Assembly: GCA_945893365.1 (NCBI GenBank)
Contig: CAMDED010000017.1
Span: 1-64,000 of the forward strand
DNA from: Candidatus Sulfopaludibacter sp. SbA3
GTDB lineage: Bacteria > Acidobacteriota > Terriglobia > Bryobacterales > Bryobacteraceae
Direction: 5' to 3'
DNA: 64,000 nucleotides
Both the position numbers and the translations under genes were made by a program. The notes under the pieces are model-generated. The model worked only from the letters and a program-made list of their open reading frames with translations. It did not search any database and was not told the origin of the DNA. Positions 35,378 through 42,416 of this stretch are shown here, one piece after another (the stretch's first letter is position 1; each line of letters starts with the position of its first letter).

Positions 35378-35398
35378 TATGATACTTTGTTAGACAAA
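35378..35398 (+). promoter_or_regulatory. -10 element and probable PadR operator
   Basis: TATGAT at 35378-35383 is a good -10, followed by a perfect dyad TTTGT-TAG-ACAAA at 35386-35398 whose last base is the A of the padR start codon. A regulator bound there would block both transcription and initiation, which fits PadR autoregulation. No -35 is convincing. Confidence 0.45.
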
Positions 35399-35748
35399 TG
35401 CCCCGCAGCGACTCCCTAGGCCAGTTCGAGCAGCTTGTACTCACTTCGGTCGCAACGCTGGGCGATAACGCATACGGGATCACGATTCACAAAAAGGTAC
35501 ACGAGCTGGCTTCGTCCAAAGCTGTCACCTTGGGCGCTATTTACGTAGCGCTGGATCGGTTGGAGGGCAAGGGCTTCGTTTCGTCGTGGCTCTCGGAGCC
35601 GACTGCAGCGCGGGGCGGTCGAGCGAAGCGTTGCTACCGGCTGGAGGTCCCGGGCGAACGTGCCTTGAAGGAGTCCCTCGCTACCGCCCGCCGCATGGCT
35701 GTCTCAGTGACGCCTCTCTGGGGAGATCCCGACAAGGAGTTCGGGTAA
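35398..35748 (+). CDS. PadR-family transcriptional regulator
   Basis: A 116-residue winged-helix protein: LGQFEQLVLTSVATLGDNAYGITIHKKVHELASSKAVTLGAIYVALDRLEGKGFVSSWLSEPTAARGGRAKRCYRLEVPGERALKESL. This is the complete PadR domain, with the winged beta-hairpin near GGRAKRCYRL and a short dimerisation helix after it. PadR proteins are repressors, often responding to small toxic molecules and controlling adjacent transporters. The five genes downstream are packed with it, so it most likely controls the whole operon. Confidence 0.92.
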   Translation: MPRSDSLGQFEQLVLTSVATLGDNAYGITIHKKVHELASSKAVTLGAIYVALDRLEGKGFVSSWLSEPTAARGGRAKRCYRLEVPGERALKESLATARRMAVSVTPLWGDPDKEFG

Positions 35749-35750
35749 GC

Positions 35751-36485
35751 ATGATCACGATTCCTTTACACACCGACCCACCTCGATGGATGCAGGCTGC
35801 GGTTTCGTCTCTGCTGCCGCCCGCCTATCGGGAACCCGTACTCGGCGATCTGCAAGAACGATTCGCCGAACGCAGCGCACGCGCACGATGGCTCGGCTAC
35901 GTGGGCGACGTCGCGACTACGGTTCCTCAAGTGTTGCGGAGCCACATGCGGCGAAACGTAACCCGCGGATCGGCATGCGCCGCGGCAGTTCCCGGCGACC
36001 TGCGGAGCCGCGCGGAACAGCTCCAGACGCAGGTCTGGACTCGCAATGCCGTCATACTTCTCAGCGTCGTTTTGGTCATCGGGTCCTTCCTGCTCAATGC
36101 GCGAGGCGCGTGGCGATTCCACGAGTCGGTGAGTCTCGCGATGACGATCGGCTGGATTGGTGCAGCCTGGCGGTCATACGCGGTGCGCGGCCGATCGACA
36201 TTGGTTCCCGCTACGCTGTCTTGGAATGAACTGCGCGCGTTCCATCGCCACGAACTGATACGGCAAATGGATCTCGGGTGTCGCGAGTTCATCTACTGGT
36301 CCGTGCCCGCGGTATTGCTCATCCTCTACGCACTGGCTGTTGCGGTTCCCGGCTTCCGCGGTGGTGTGATGCTGCTGGGCGCCCTCGCGATGCAGAATTG
36401 CGTGATCGCTTGGGCGCACCGGATAGAGCGGCGCCGGTATCAACGCGAGCTGGACCGGCTCGACCAGGAGGTCGAGCAAGCATGA
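35751..36485 (+). CDS. Four-helix membrane protein encoded with PadR
   Basis: A 244-residue protein. The N-terminal 55 residues (PPRWMQAAVSSLLPPAYREPVLGDLQERFAER) resemble the permease-prefix segment that often accompanies PadR genes in Acidobacteria. Four hydrophobic segments follow (about residues 100-117, 126-140, 182-200 and 202-216), separated by a hydrophilic loop, and the C-terminus is a charged helix (RIERRRYQRELDRLDQEVEQ). It starts two bases after the padR stop and its own stop overlaps the peptidase start (ATGA). It may be a membrane sensor or accessory subunit of the downstream ABC exporter; no function is known. Confidence 0.75.
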   Translation: MITIPLHTDPPRWMQAAVSSLLPPAYREPVLGDLQERFAERSARARWLGYVGDVATTVPQVLRSHMRRNVTRGSACAAAVPGDLRSRAEQLQTQVWTRNAVILLSVVLVIGSFLLNARGAWRFHESVSLAMTIGWIGAAWRSYAVRGRSTLVPATLSWNELRAFHRHELIRQMDLGCREFIYWSVPAVLLILYALAVAVPGFRGGVMLLGALAMQNCVIAWAHRIERRRYQRELDRLDQEVEQA

Positions 36486-37984
36486 CCCGGTATCGGGTGC
36501 TGGCGACCGCCTCGGTCTGGGCCGCGCTCCTGGCCGGCTGCGGGACTATAAAGACTCAGACGGACACCCTCGATCTTCTAAAACGCTGCACCAGCAAACA
36601 GGGGCCCCTCGACGGCTACTGCGGAACGATCGAGGTTTGGGAGAATCGCCAAGCGCAGACCGGCCGCCGCATCAATCTGAAGGTAGTCGTCTTGCCGGGA
36701 GCGCGACGGGGAGAGAATCCCGACCCGCTGTTCTACCTCACCGGCGGACCCGGCCAGGGGGCTGCCCAGGAGGCGGCCGGCATCCAGCAGGCGTTCCGGC
36801 CCGTGCTGGCCGACCGCGACATCGTGCTGGTGGACCAGCGCGGCACGGGCGAATCGAACTCGTTGGCCTGCGACCCCAAAGAAGACGAGCCGCTGAAAGC
36901 CGATCCGGAAGCCGCCCTCCGCCTGCTGCGCGGATGCATGGAGCGCTTTGACGCCGACCTGCGCCTCTACACCACGCCGATCGCCATGGACGACCTGAAC
37001 CAGGTTCGCGAGTCGCTGGGCTACGGGCGCATCAACCTCTATGGCGCATCGTACGGCACGCGGGCGGCCATCGTCTATGTGCGACGCCATCCTGAGACGG
37101 TTCGCAGCGTGGTGCTGGACAGCGTCGCTCCCCCGGACATGATTCTGCCTCTGTACTTCGCGCGCGACGGCCAGCGCGCCTTCGATCGGTTGACCGCTGC
37201 CTGCGCTGCCGATCCGGGCTGCGCTCAAGCTTTCCCGAACCTCGCGGATCGCTTCGAGCAGTTGCTGGCGCGCCTCGACCGCAAACCGGAGCGCGTCACC
37301 GTGGCGCATCCGCGGACCGGCGAGCCGGAGCAGGTCGCCTTCGATCGCCTGACGATCGGCGGCATCGTCTTCAGCGCCCTCTACCTGCCGGAAACAGCGG
37401 CCATGCTGCCGTTCCTCATCCACCGCGCGGCGGAGGGCGACTACACGGGCCTGCTGGCGCTGGGCTCGGCGGGCGTCGGTGCAATCGAGGGGATGAGCAT
37501 GGGCATGCGGTACTCGGTGATTTGCGCCGAGGACGCTCCGCGAGTGAATGACGAAACGATCCTGCGCGAAGCCGGCGGCACATTCGCCGGTGCTGCGCTG
37601 GCCAAGGCGTTCCTCAAGCCCTGCGAGTTCTGGCCGCGTGGGGAGATCCCCGCCGACTACTATGCGCCGTTCGCATCGGAAGCGCCCACGCTGATTCTCT
37701 CCGGTGAGTTCGACCCCGTCACCCCGCCGGTCTGGGGCGAGCAGATTGCCAAGCAGTGGCGGAACACACGGCACGTAGTCGTGCCCGGCATCGGCCATGG
37801 CGCCACAGGGCGAGGCTGCATGATGCGCGTGATCCGGCGGTTCCTGAACGACGCGAACCCGGCCGGCGTGGATCCAAGTTGCGCGGAGACGCTCCGCCGC
37901 AAGCCGTTTTTCATCGGCTATGCAGGGCCGGTCGCGACAGGCGCCGCCACGAATCAAGTGAAATCGAAAGGGATTCGGCCATGA
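36482..37984 (+). CDS. Lipoprotein alpha/beta hydrolase (S33 tripeptidyl/prolyl aminopeptidase-like)
   Basis: A 500-residue protein. The N-terminus MTRYRVLATASVWAALLAGC ends in a lipobox (LAGC), so the mature protein is anchored at Cys20. The hydrolase fold shows FYLTGGPGQGAAQEAAG (oxyanion region), VLVDQRGTGES, the nucleophile in NLYGASYGTRAAIVY, the acid in LSGEFDPVTPPVWG and the His in VPGIGHGATGRGC. It belongs to the S33 group that trims N-terminal residues or tripeptides from peptides outside the cell. It is translationally coupled to the genes on both sides (ATGA at each end), which ties a surface peptidase directly to a PadR regulator and an ABC exporter. Confidence 0.88.
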   Translation: MTRYRVLATASVWAALLAGCGTIKTQTDTLDLLKRCTSKQGPLDGYCGTIEVWENRQAQTGRRINLKVVVLPGARRGENPDPLFYLTGGPGQGAAQEAAGIQQAFRPVLADRDIVLVDQRGTGESNSLACDPKEDEPLKADPEAALRLLRGCMERFDADLRLYTTPIAMDDLNQVRESLGYGRINLYGASYGTRAAIVYVRRHPETVRSVVLDSVAPPDMILPLYFARDGQRAFDRLTAACAADPGCAQAFPNLADRFEQLLARLDRKPERVTVAHPRTGEPEQVAFDRLTIGGIVFSALYLPETAAMLPFLIHRAAEGDYTGLLALGSAGVGAIEGMSMGMRYSVICAEDAPRVNDETILREAGGTFAGAALAKAFLKPCEFWPRGEIPADYYAPFASEAPTLILSGEFDPVTPPVWGEQIAKQWRNTRHVVVPGIGHGATGRGCMMRVIRRFLNDANPAGVDPSCAETLRRKPFFIGYAGPVATGAATNQVKSKGIRP

Positions 37985-38712
37985 TCCGTGTCGAAGCGGT
38001 ACGCAAGTGCTTCGGCGATGTGGTTGCCGTGGACGAGGTCTCCTTCGAGGCGCGCGACGGATTGGTGACCGGGCTTCTGGGGCCGAATGGCGCGGGCAAG
38101 ACCACCACGTTGCGCATGATCTACGGCCTGCTGCGGCCCGATCGCGGACGCCTCCAAGTAGACGATGCCGAAGCGACCGCCAATCCGCTGGAGGCGCAGG
38201 CGCGCATCGGCGCGCTGCCCGAGATCTCCGGGCTCTACACGCGGCTGACCTCGCGGGAACATATTGAGTACTTCGGGCGCCTTCGCGGCCTCTCGAAGGA
38301 GCAGCTTGAGACGAACGTCCGATACTGGACCACCGCGCTCGACATGGAGAGCATTATTCAGCGCCGAACCGCCGGTTTCTCGCACGGCGAGCGCACCAAG
38401 GTGGCCATGGCCCGCGCTCTGGTGCACCGGCCCCAGAACGTGATCCTGGACGAGCCCACCAACGGGCTGGACGTCATGGCCACGCGGGCTGTGCGGGAGG
38501 TAGTCCGTGCGCTTAGCAAAGAGGGCCGCTGCGTGGTGTTTTCGAGCCATGTGATGCAGGAGGTCTCGGCGCTATGTGACCGCATCGTGGTGATCGCTCA
38601 TGGACGCGTGGTCGCCAACGGCACGCCGGACGAGCTGCGCGAGCAGACCGGCGAACAGAACCTGGAAGACGCTTTTGTCGCCTTAACGGGGGAGAAGCAG
38701 AAGGCCGTATGA
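37981..38712 (+). CDS. ABC transporter ATPase, NatA-like
   Basis: A 243-residue nucleotide-binding subunit. Walker A is GLLGPNGAGKTTTLRM, the signature loop is FSHGERTKVAMARAL (SHGE in place of SGGQ), Walker B is QNVILDEPTNGLD and the switch His is in FSSHVMQEV. The architecture is that of single-domain exporter ATPases of the NatA/drug-resistance type. It overlaps the peptidase and permease genes by four bases at each end. Confidence 0.93.
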   Translation: MIRVEAVRKCFGDVVAVDEVSFEARDGLVTGLLGPNGAGKTTTLRMIYGLLRPDRGRLQVDDAEATANPLEAQARIGALPEISGLYTRLTSREHIEYFGRLRGLSKEQLETNVRYWTTALDMESIIQRRTAGFSHGERTKVAMARALVHRPQNVILDEPTNGLDVMATRAVREVVRALSKEGRCVVFSSHVMQEVSALCDRIVVIAHGRVVANGTPDELREQTGEQNLEDAFVALTGEKQKAV

Positions 38713-39890
38713 ACGCCAAACGCATCTGGGTCGTGGCCCGCAAGGAACTCGTCGAGGCCTTCCGCGACAGGCGGGCTGTGAACGGTCTGGTGATCGGTTC
38801 CCTAATCGGTCCGGTGCTGCTCGCGGGCATTCTCAATTTCCAGGTCCGGCGCCAGACGGCGACCGAGCTTCGCGTGCCGGTGACGGGTGCTCAATATGCC
38901 CCGCTGCTGGTGGACTGGCTGCGGCAGCAGCCGGATGTGACGGTGGTCGACGGGCCAAAAGATCTTGAGGCAGCGCAGGCCGTGGTGCGCGGCGGAGACG
39001 AAGGTTTCGTTTTAGCGATCCCAGAGGACTACGGGGAGAAGTTTGCCGGCATGAGGCCGGCTCAGGTGCAGATCGTGCGGGACAGCACCAACAATTCGTC
39101 CGGCGGGCGCCGCGAGCGTCTCCGGAGGCTGATCGCACAGTACAGCGCGGAAATCGGCGGGTTGCGCCTGGTTGCGCGGGGCGTGAGTCCCACGGTGGCC
39201 AACGCGGTTCCGGTGGCGGATCTGGAGATCTCGACGGTCCAACAGCGCGCCGCGCGCGTGCTGGCGATGCTTCCGATGATGGTGTTGCTGGCGGCGTTCA
39301 CGACGGCTATACAGATTTCCAGCGATTCCACAGCGGGCGAGCGCGAACGGGGAGCGTTGGAATCGCTGCTGCTCAATCCCGTGCCGCGAATCGAGCTGAT
39401 CACAGGAAAATGGATGGCCGCGGCGATCTTCGCCGTGATCGGTATGGTGGCCACCCTATGGTTGATGGTGGCGGCACTTGCGGTGGTCCCGTTTGCAGAC
39501 ACCGGAGTTCGCTTCTCCTTCACCGTGGCGCAGCTCCTTCAATGGCTGGCTGTGGTGTTGCCGGCAGGGCTGCTGGCCCCGGCAATTGAGCTTTATCTGG
39601 CCTCGTTTGCCAGGACGTTTAAAGAAGCGCAACAGTACATGGGCTTTGCGATCATGGTTCCGATGCTGGGGCTGATGGGCGCCGTGGCCTTCCCCGACGC
39701 GACCGGACTCTGGCTCGCCCCTGTGCCGATATTCGGGCAGTTCGAGCTGGCCAACGCGATCCTGGCCGGGGAATCGCCGGCGGCGATCTGGTACGTACTC
39801 TCGACGCTGTCATTGATTGCGTGCACTGCTGTGTTGGTGGGACTCACGGCGCGGTTGTTCAGCAGCGAGAAGATTATCATCGATCGATAG
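38709..39890 (+). CDS. ABC-2 type permease, NatB-like
   Basis: A 393-residue membrane subunit. One N-terminal helix (VNGLVIGSLIGPVLLAGIL) is followed by a large extracytoplasmic domain (about residues 45-180), then five to six helices, including MLPMMVLLAAFTTAIQISSDSTAGERERGALESLLLNPVPRIELITGKWMAA, the signature of NatB/ABC-2 permeases. With the preceding ATPase it forms an exporter; NatAB pumps Na+, while many relatives export peptides or drugs. The substrate here is unknown. The next gene starts 28 bases downstream. Confidence 0.92.
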   Translation: MNAKRIWVVARKELVEAFRDRRAVNGLVIGSLIGPVLLAGILNFQVRRQTATELRVPVTGAQYAPLLVDWLRQQPDVTVVDGPKDLEAAQAVVRGGDEGFVLAIPEDYGEKFAGMRPAQVQIVRDSTNNSSGGRRERLRRLIAQYSAEIGGLRLVARGVSPTVANAVPVADLEISTVQQRAARVLAMLPMMVLLAAFTTAIQISSDSTAGERERGALESLLLNPVPRIELITGKWMAAAIFAVIGMVATLWLMVAALAVVPFADTGVRFSFTVAQLLQWLAVVLPAGLLAPAIELYLASFARTFKEAQQYMGFAIMVPMLGLMGAVAFPDATGLWLAPVPIFGQFELANAILAGESPAAIWYVLSTLSLIACTAVLVGLTARLFSSEKIIIDR

Positions 39891-39918
39891 CGCTCGGAAC
39901 CATACGGAGGATAGGCGG

Positions 39919-40440
39919 ATGAGAAAGATCGACAGCGCGCAGCGCCGCCTCGAGTGGGTTCAGCCCGGGGCCCTAAAGATGTACTATGAATTGCGAAGCG
40001 ATAACGAACTCATCGCGACATTGGATTTCAGAAGCTTATTGGGCTCGTTCGCGACCGCGGAGAGTGCGGACGGATGCTGGACATTCAAGCGCATCGGATT
40101 CCTCCAGACGCGAGCGACGATTCGCGCTTGCGGATCGGACGCGGAGATCGCGACGTTTAAGAACAACACCTGGAGCGGCGGCGGCGGCCTGACGCTTGCC
40201 GACCGCCGAGAGTTCCTGGTAACCACCAACGTCTGGCAAACACAACTGGAAATCCAGACCGCTGCCGGGGAAGTGCTAGTTCATCTTCAGACTCGCGGCT
40301 TCTGGCAAAACTCCGCCTCTGTCGACGTCACGCCAATCGGACTCCAAATGCCGGAACTGCCTTGGATGGCGCTGTTTGCTTGGTACGTCATCGTCATGAT
40401 GCAGATGGACGCGGGCGGTGTCGCGGCTATTTCAGCCTAG
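39919..40440 (+). CDS. Tubby/LURP-one-like protein of unknown function
   Basis: A 173-residue protein of repeated beta strands: YYELRSDNELIATLDFRSLLGSFATAESADGCWTFKRIGFLQTRATIRACGSDAEIATFKNNTWSGGGGLTLADRREFLVTTNVWQTQLEIQ, ending with a hydrophobic helix ELPWMALFAWYVIVMM. The strand pattern with WTFKR, F.NNTWSGGG and TTNVW resembles the Tubby-C/LURP-one barrel, with a C-terminal hydrophobic helix that would lie inside or against the membrane. A CGGAGG ribosome site precedes the ATG at 39919. It is last of the PadR-exporter operon. Confidence 0.72.
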   Translation: MRKIDSAQRRLEWVQPGALKMYYELRSDNELIATLDFRSLLGSFATAESADGCWTFKRIGFLQTRATIRACGSDAEIATFKNNTWSGGGGLTLADRREFLVTTNVWQTQLEIQTAAGEVLVHLQTRGFWQNSASVDVTPIGLQMPELPWMALFAWYVIVMMQMDAGGVAAISA

Positions 40441-40570
40441 AGCGCCAAGACTCCGCCCGAATCTGGAATTTAATCGTCATTGCCTGGGGACGGACTGTAT
40501 TCGTCGGCCATCCGGAACGTGGCCCGAAGCGTTGTGGGAAGTTGGAATAGATAATTTACCGGATTACTCG

Positions 40571-40812
40571 CCATCCGCGAGTCCTTCGGCTCCTTTGGCG
40601 AGTTCGAAACGTGTCCAGACTGGGGAGCCAATCTGAAACTTCGCGACTTCACGCCATTTGATTGATTTCATTACGAGCATTTCAGAAGTTTCTTCTGGAT
40701 TGGCCCCACTTGACTGTGACCCCGGCGTCGATTCGAACTCTTTATCCGCAGCATCCCCCAAACGAATCGGCACGGCCCACTATGCGTGCCAACGTCCTGA
40801 TGGCCGACAAGC
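40571..40812 (+). repeat. Dispersed direct repeat, copy B
   Basis: It contains CCATCCGCGAGTCCTTCGGC at about 40571-40590 (shared with copy C), the 28-base block 40602-40629 identical to copy A, an unrelated 82-base insert, and 40712-40812 matching copy A again. The stretch 40441-40964 holds no gene I can support; a minus-strand frame at 40742-40957 is open but unrecognised. Confidence 0.65.
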
Positions 40813-40964
40813 CGGTCGCAATCGTAAACGCTAGGGCGTTGATCGTGAGTAACCCCTCGCTCCAGGTCCGGGTGGCGCAGCCTAGCGTCAGGTACACCTC
40901 CTCGTTAGCCGGCGGCTCCGGAAGCAGGCGCGGCGTCGGCTTCAGCCTCGTCACCATCAGGTCC

Positions 40965-41525
40965 TCACGTAATAGCGTGATAGCGAAGATAGACCATTCC
41001 GTTATCGAAACCGCGCTCGGCCAGGAGTTCCAGCGTTACGCGCACGTTGCCGGGCAGGACCGGCTTGCCGCCGCCAATGATGATAGGCGCCACGAACAGA
41101 TGATACTCGTCGACGATCCCGGCGCGGATCGCGTGGGCGGCGAGGGTGGGACCACCAACCGCAACATTGTGAGGCAATTGAGCCTTCAGGTCGCGAACCA
41201 CCTGGGGATCGAATTCCCGCTCGAGACGCGTCTTCCGTGTGGAGACGGTCTCCAGCGATTTGGAATAGACGATTTTGTCAGCCGCTTGCCAGATTCCGGC
41301 GAAGTCCAGGATGGCCGGCGTCCGACCGGGAATGACATCCGGCGTCTCCCAAACCGCCATCGTCTGGTACATTTTGCGTCCATAGAGATACGTGCCGATA
41401 GGGCGTACGATATCGTTGATGAAGGCATGCACCTCCTCGTCTGGCGCCGCCCAATCGAAGTCGCCGGTTTCATCCGCGATACAGCCGTCCAGCGACGTAG
41501 GCGTAACGTAGATCAGTTTGGCCAT
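40965..41525 (-). CDS. Dihydrofolate reductase-family protein (RibD C-terminal type)
   Basis: A 186-residue protein with the family opening AKLIYVTPTSLDGCIADETGDFDWAAPDEEVHAFINDI, then YLYGRKMYQTMAVWETP, KIVYSKSLETVSTRKTRLE, NVAVGGPTLAAHAIRAGIVDEYHLFVAPIIIGGGKPVLP. These match the NADPH-binding fold of DHFR/RibD-C proteins. Most stand-alone members have no known reaction. It is alone between two stretches of repeat-rich DNA and opposite in strand to the PadR operon. Confidence 0.9.
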   Translation of the reverse strand: MAKLIYVTPTSLDGCIADETGDFDWAAPDEEVHAFINDIVRPIGTYLYGRKMYQTMAVWETPDVIPGRTPAILDFAGIWQAADKIVYSKSLETVSTRKTRLEREFDPQVVRDLKAQLPHNVAVGGPTLAAHAIRAGIVDEYHLFVAPIIIGGGKPVLPGNVRVTLELLAERGFDNGMVYLRYHAIT

Positions 41526-41755
41526 CGTGCAGCCTCCGTGAAAATCGATCTCCAGCGAGCTTGCGTGTTCGCGGGCCCGCTTCGGAGTCCGACTAACATC
41601 GTATCAGTAGAGGGAGCCAATTCCTGATTGTCTCCATAAGCTCGGAATTCCGTGATTAAGCCGGGGAGCGCCGATTGGCAGTCTCGCCCGCGAGCTGTCG
41701 CCCAACGATAGATAACGACCAGTTGGCTCATGTCCGCCGATTCTGAGTGAATCAC

Positions 41756-41936
41756 GCGCCATCCGGAAGTCCTTGGGCTCCTTCGGCGAGTTCGAGACCT
41801 GTCCAGACTGGGCGCCCACCCTGGACAAGCGTCGGCGGTCCGCCCCGATGATTCTGAAAGCATTACACTTTGGCGGGTTCGATCACAGTGCCGGTTGGGC
41901 CGAAAAAGTCCGAAACGCGTCCAGACTGGGGAGCAA
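41756..41936 (+). repeat. Dispersed direct repeat, copy C
   Basis: The first part (41759-41820: CCATCCGGAAGTCCTTGGGC, GAGTTCGAGACCTGTCCAGA) parallels copy B. The second (41804-41936) parallels copy A, including CCACCCTGGACAAGCG, GCGGGTTCGATCA and CGTCCAGACTGGGGAGC. It sits in the 890-base gene-free interval 41526-42416. Confidence 0.65.
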
Positions 41937-42133
41937 AATTCCCAGGTCGAGCTCAGAGCGCCCTTTCCACCGACTTCACGAGCGGCTAGCGAGTCCGAGC
42001 GTCGCAATAATTCGATGAGTCGAGCAGGGTGGCGCTAGCATCCCCGGTCTTCCAAGGGGGCGCCTTCAGCGGTCACGGTGACGAGCTGTCGTTTCAAAGG
42101 AAATGGACTCAAGGAAAGCGTGTCAAGGCATTT

Positions 42134-42187
42134 GAATTTAACAACATGACCGAAATGGGCTCGGTTGGGTGATTTAAGAATATGACC
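42134..42187 (+). repeat. Pair of short direct repeats, possible decayed IS end
   Basis: GAATTTAACAACATGACC at 42134-42151 and GATTTAAGAATATGACC at 42171-42187 differ by a few bases and one gap. Repeated sites of this sort occur at the ends of some insertion sequences as transposase-binding sites. No transposase gene is nearby. Confidence 0.35.
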
Positions 42188-42307
42188 AGGCGGGGGTAAC
42201 TTTGCTCTTTTGGTAGTGTATGGATCTCCGTCGGGGGTCGCGCCCGCGCGGAGGTCCAAGGCCGAAGCGACGACGGGGCTGGCTCCGAAGAGGGCATCGG
42301 CATCGAG

Positions 42308-42354
42308 CCCTCTTTTGGGCGGCCAAACAGCCGCCCAGAGAGGGTTTTGTTTCT
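42308..42354 (+). terminator. Strong rho-independent terminator-like hairpin upstream of the radical SAM gene
   Basis: Nested arms CCCTC/GAGGG and GGGCGGC/GCCGCCC (42308-42344, loop CAAACA) are followed directly by TTTTGTTTCT. On the plus strand nothing recognisable lies upstream for it to end, so it may insulate the promoter at 42381 or end an unseen transcript. Confidence 0.6.
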
Positions 42355-42380
42355 CAACCTTCCTTTCTTGAACAATATTC

Positions 42381-42409
42381 TTGACATGAAGTACTTTGTA
42401 CTGTAAAGT
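42381..42409 (+). promoter_or_regulatory. Promoter with operator-like dyad for the radical SAM gene
   Basis: TTGACA at 42381-42386 and TAAAGT at 42404-42409 are 17 bases apart. Between them lies AGTAC-TTT-GTACT (42390-42402), a perfect dyad, overlapped by a second one, TACTTT/AAAGTA (42392-42410). The predicted start of transcription falls on or next to the ATG at 42417, so the message is probably leaderless. The TACTTTGT core also occurs at the padR start. Confidence 0.6.
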
Positions 42410-42416
42410 ATCTCTA

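Noticed and set aside
36578-37957. Long minus-strand frame opposite the S33 peptidase
   Set aside because: No recognisable motif; the plus-strand lipoprotein hydrolase is complete with its triad.
40742-40957. 71-residue minus-strand frame between the Tubby-like and DHFR-like genes
   Set aside because: Partly made of the dispersed repeat and without a recognisable pattern.
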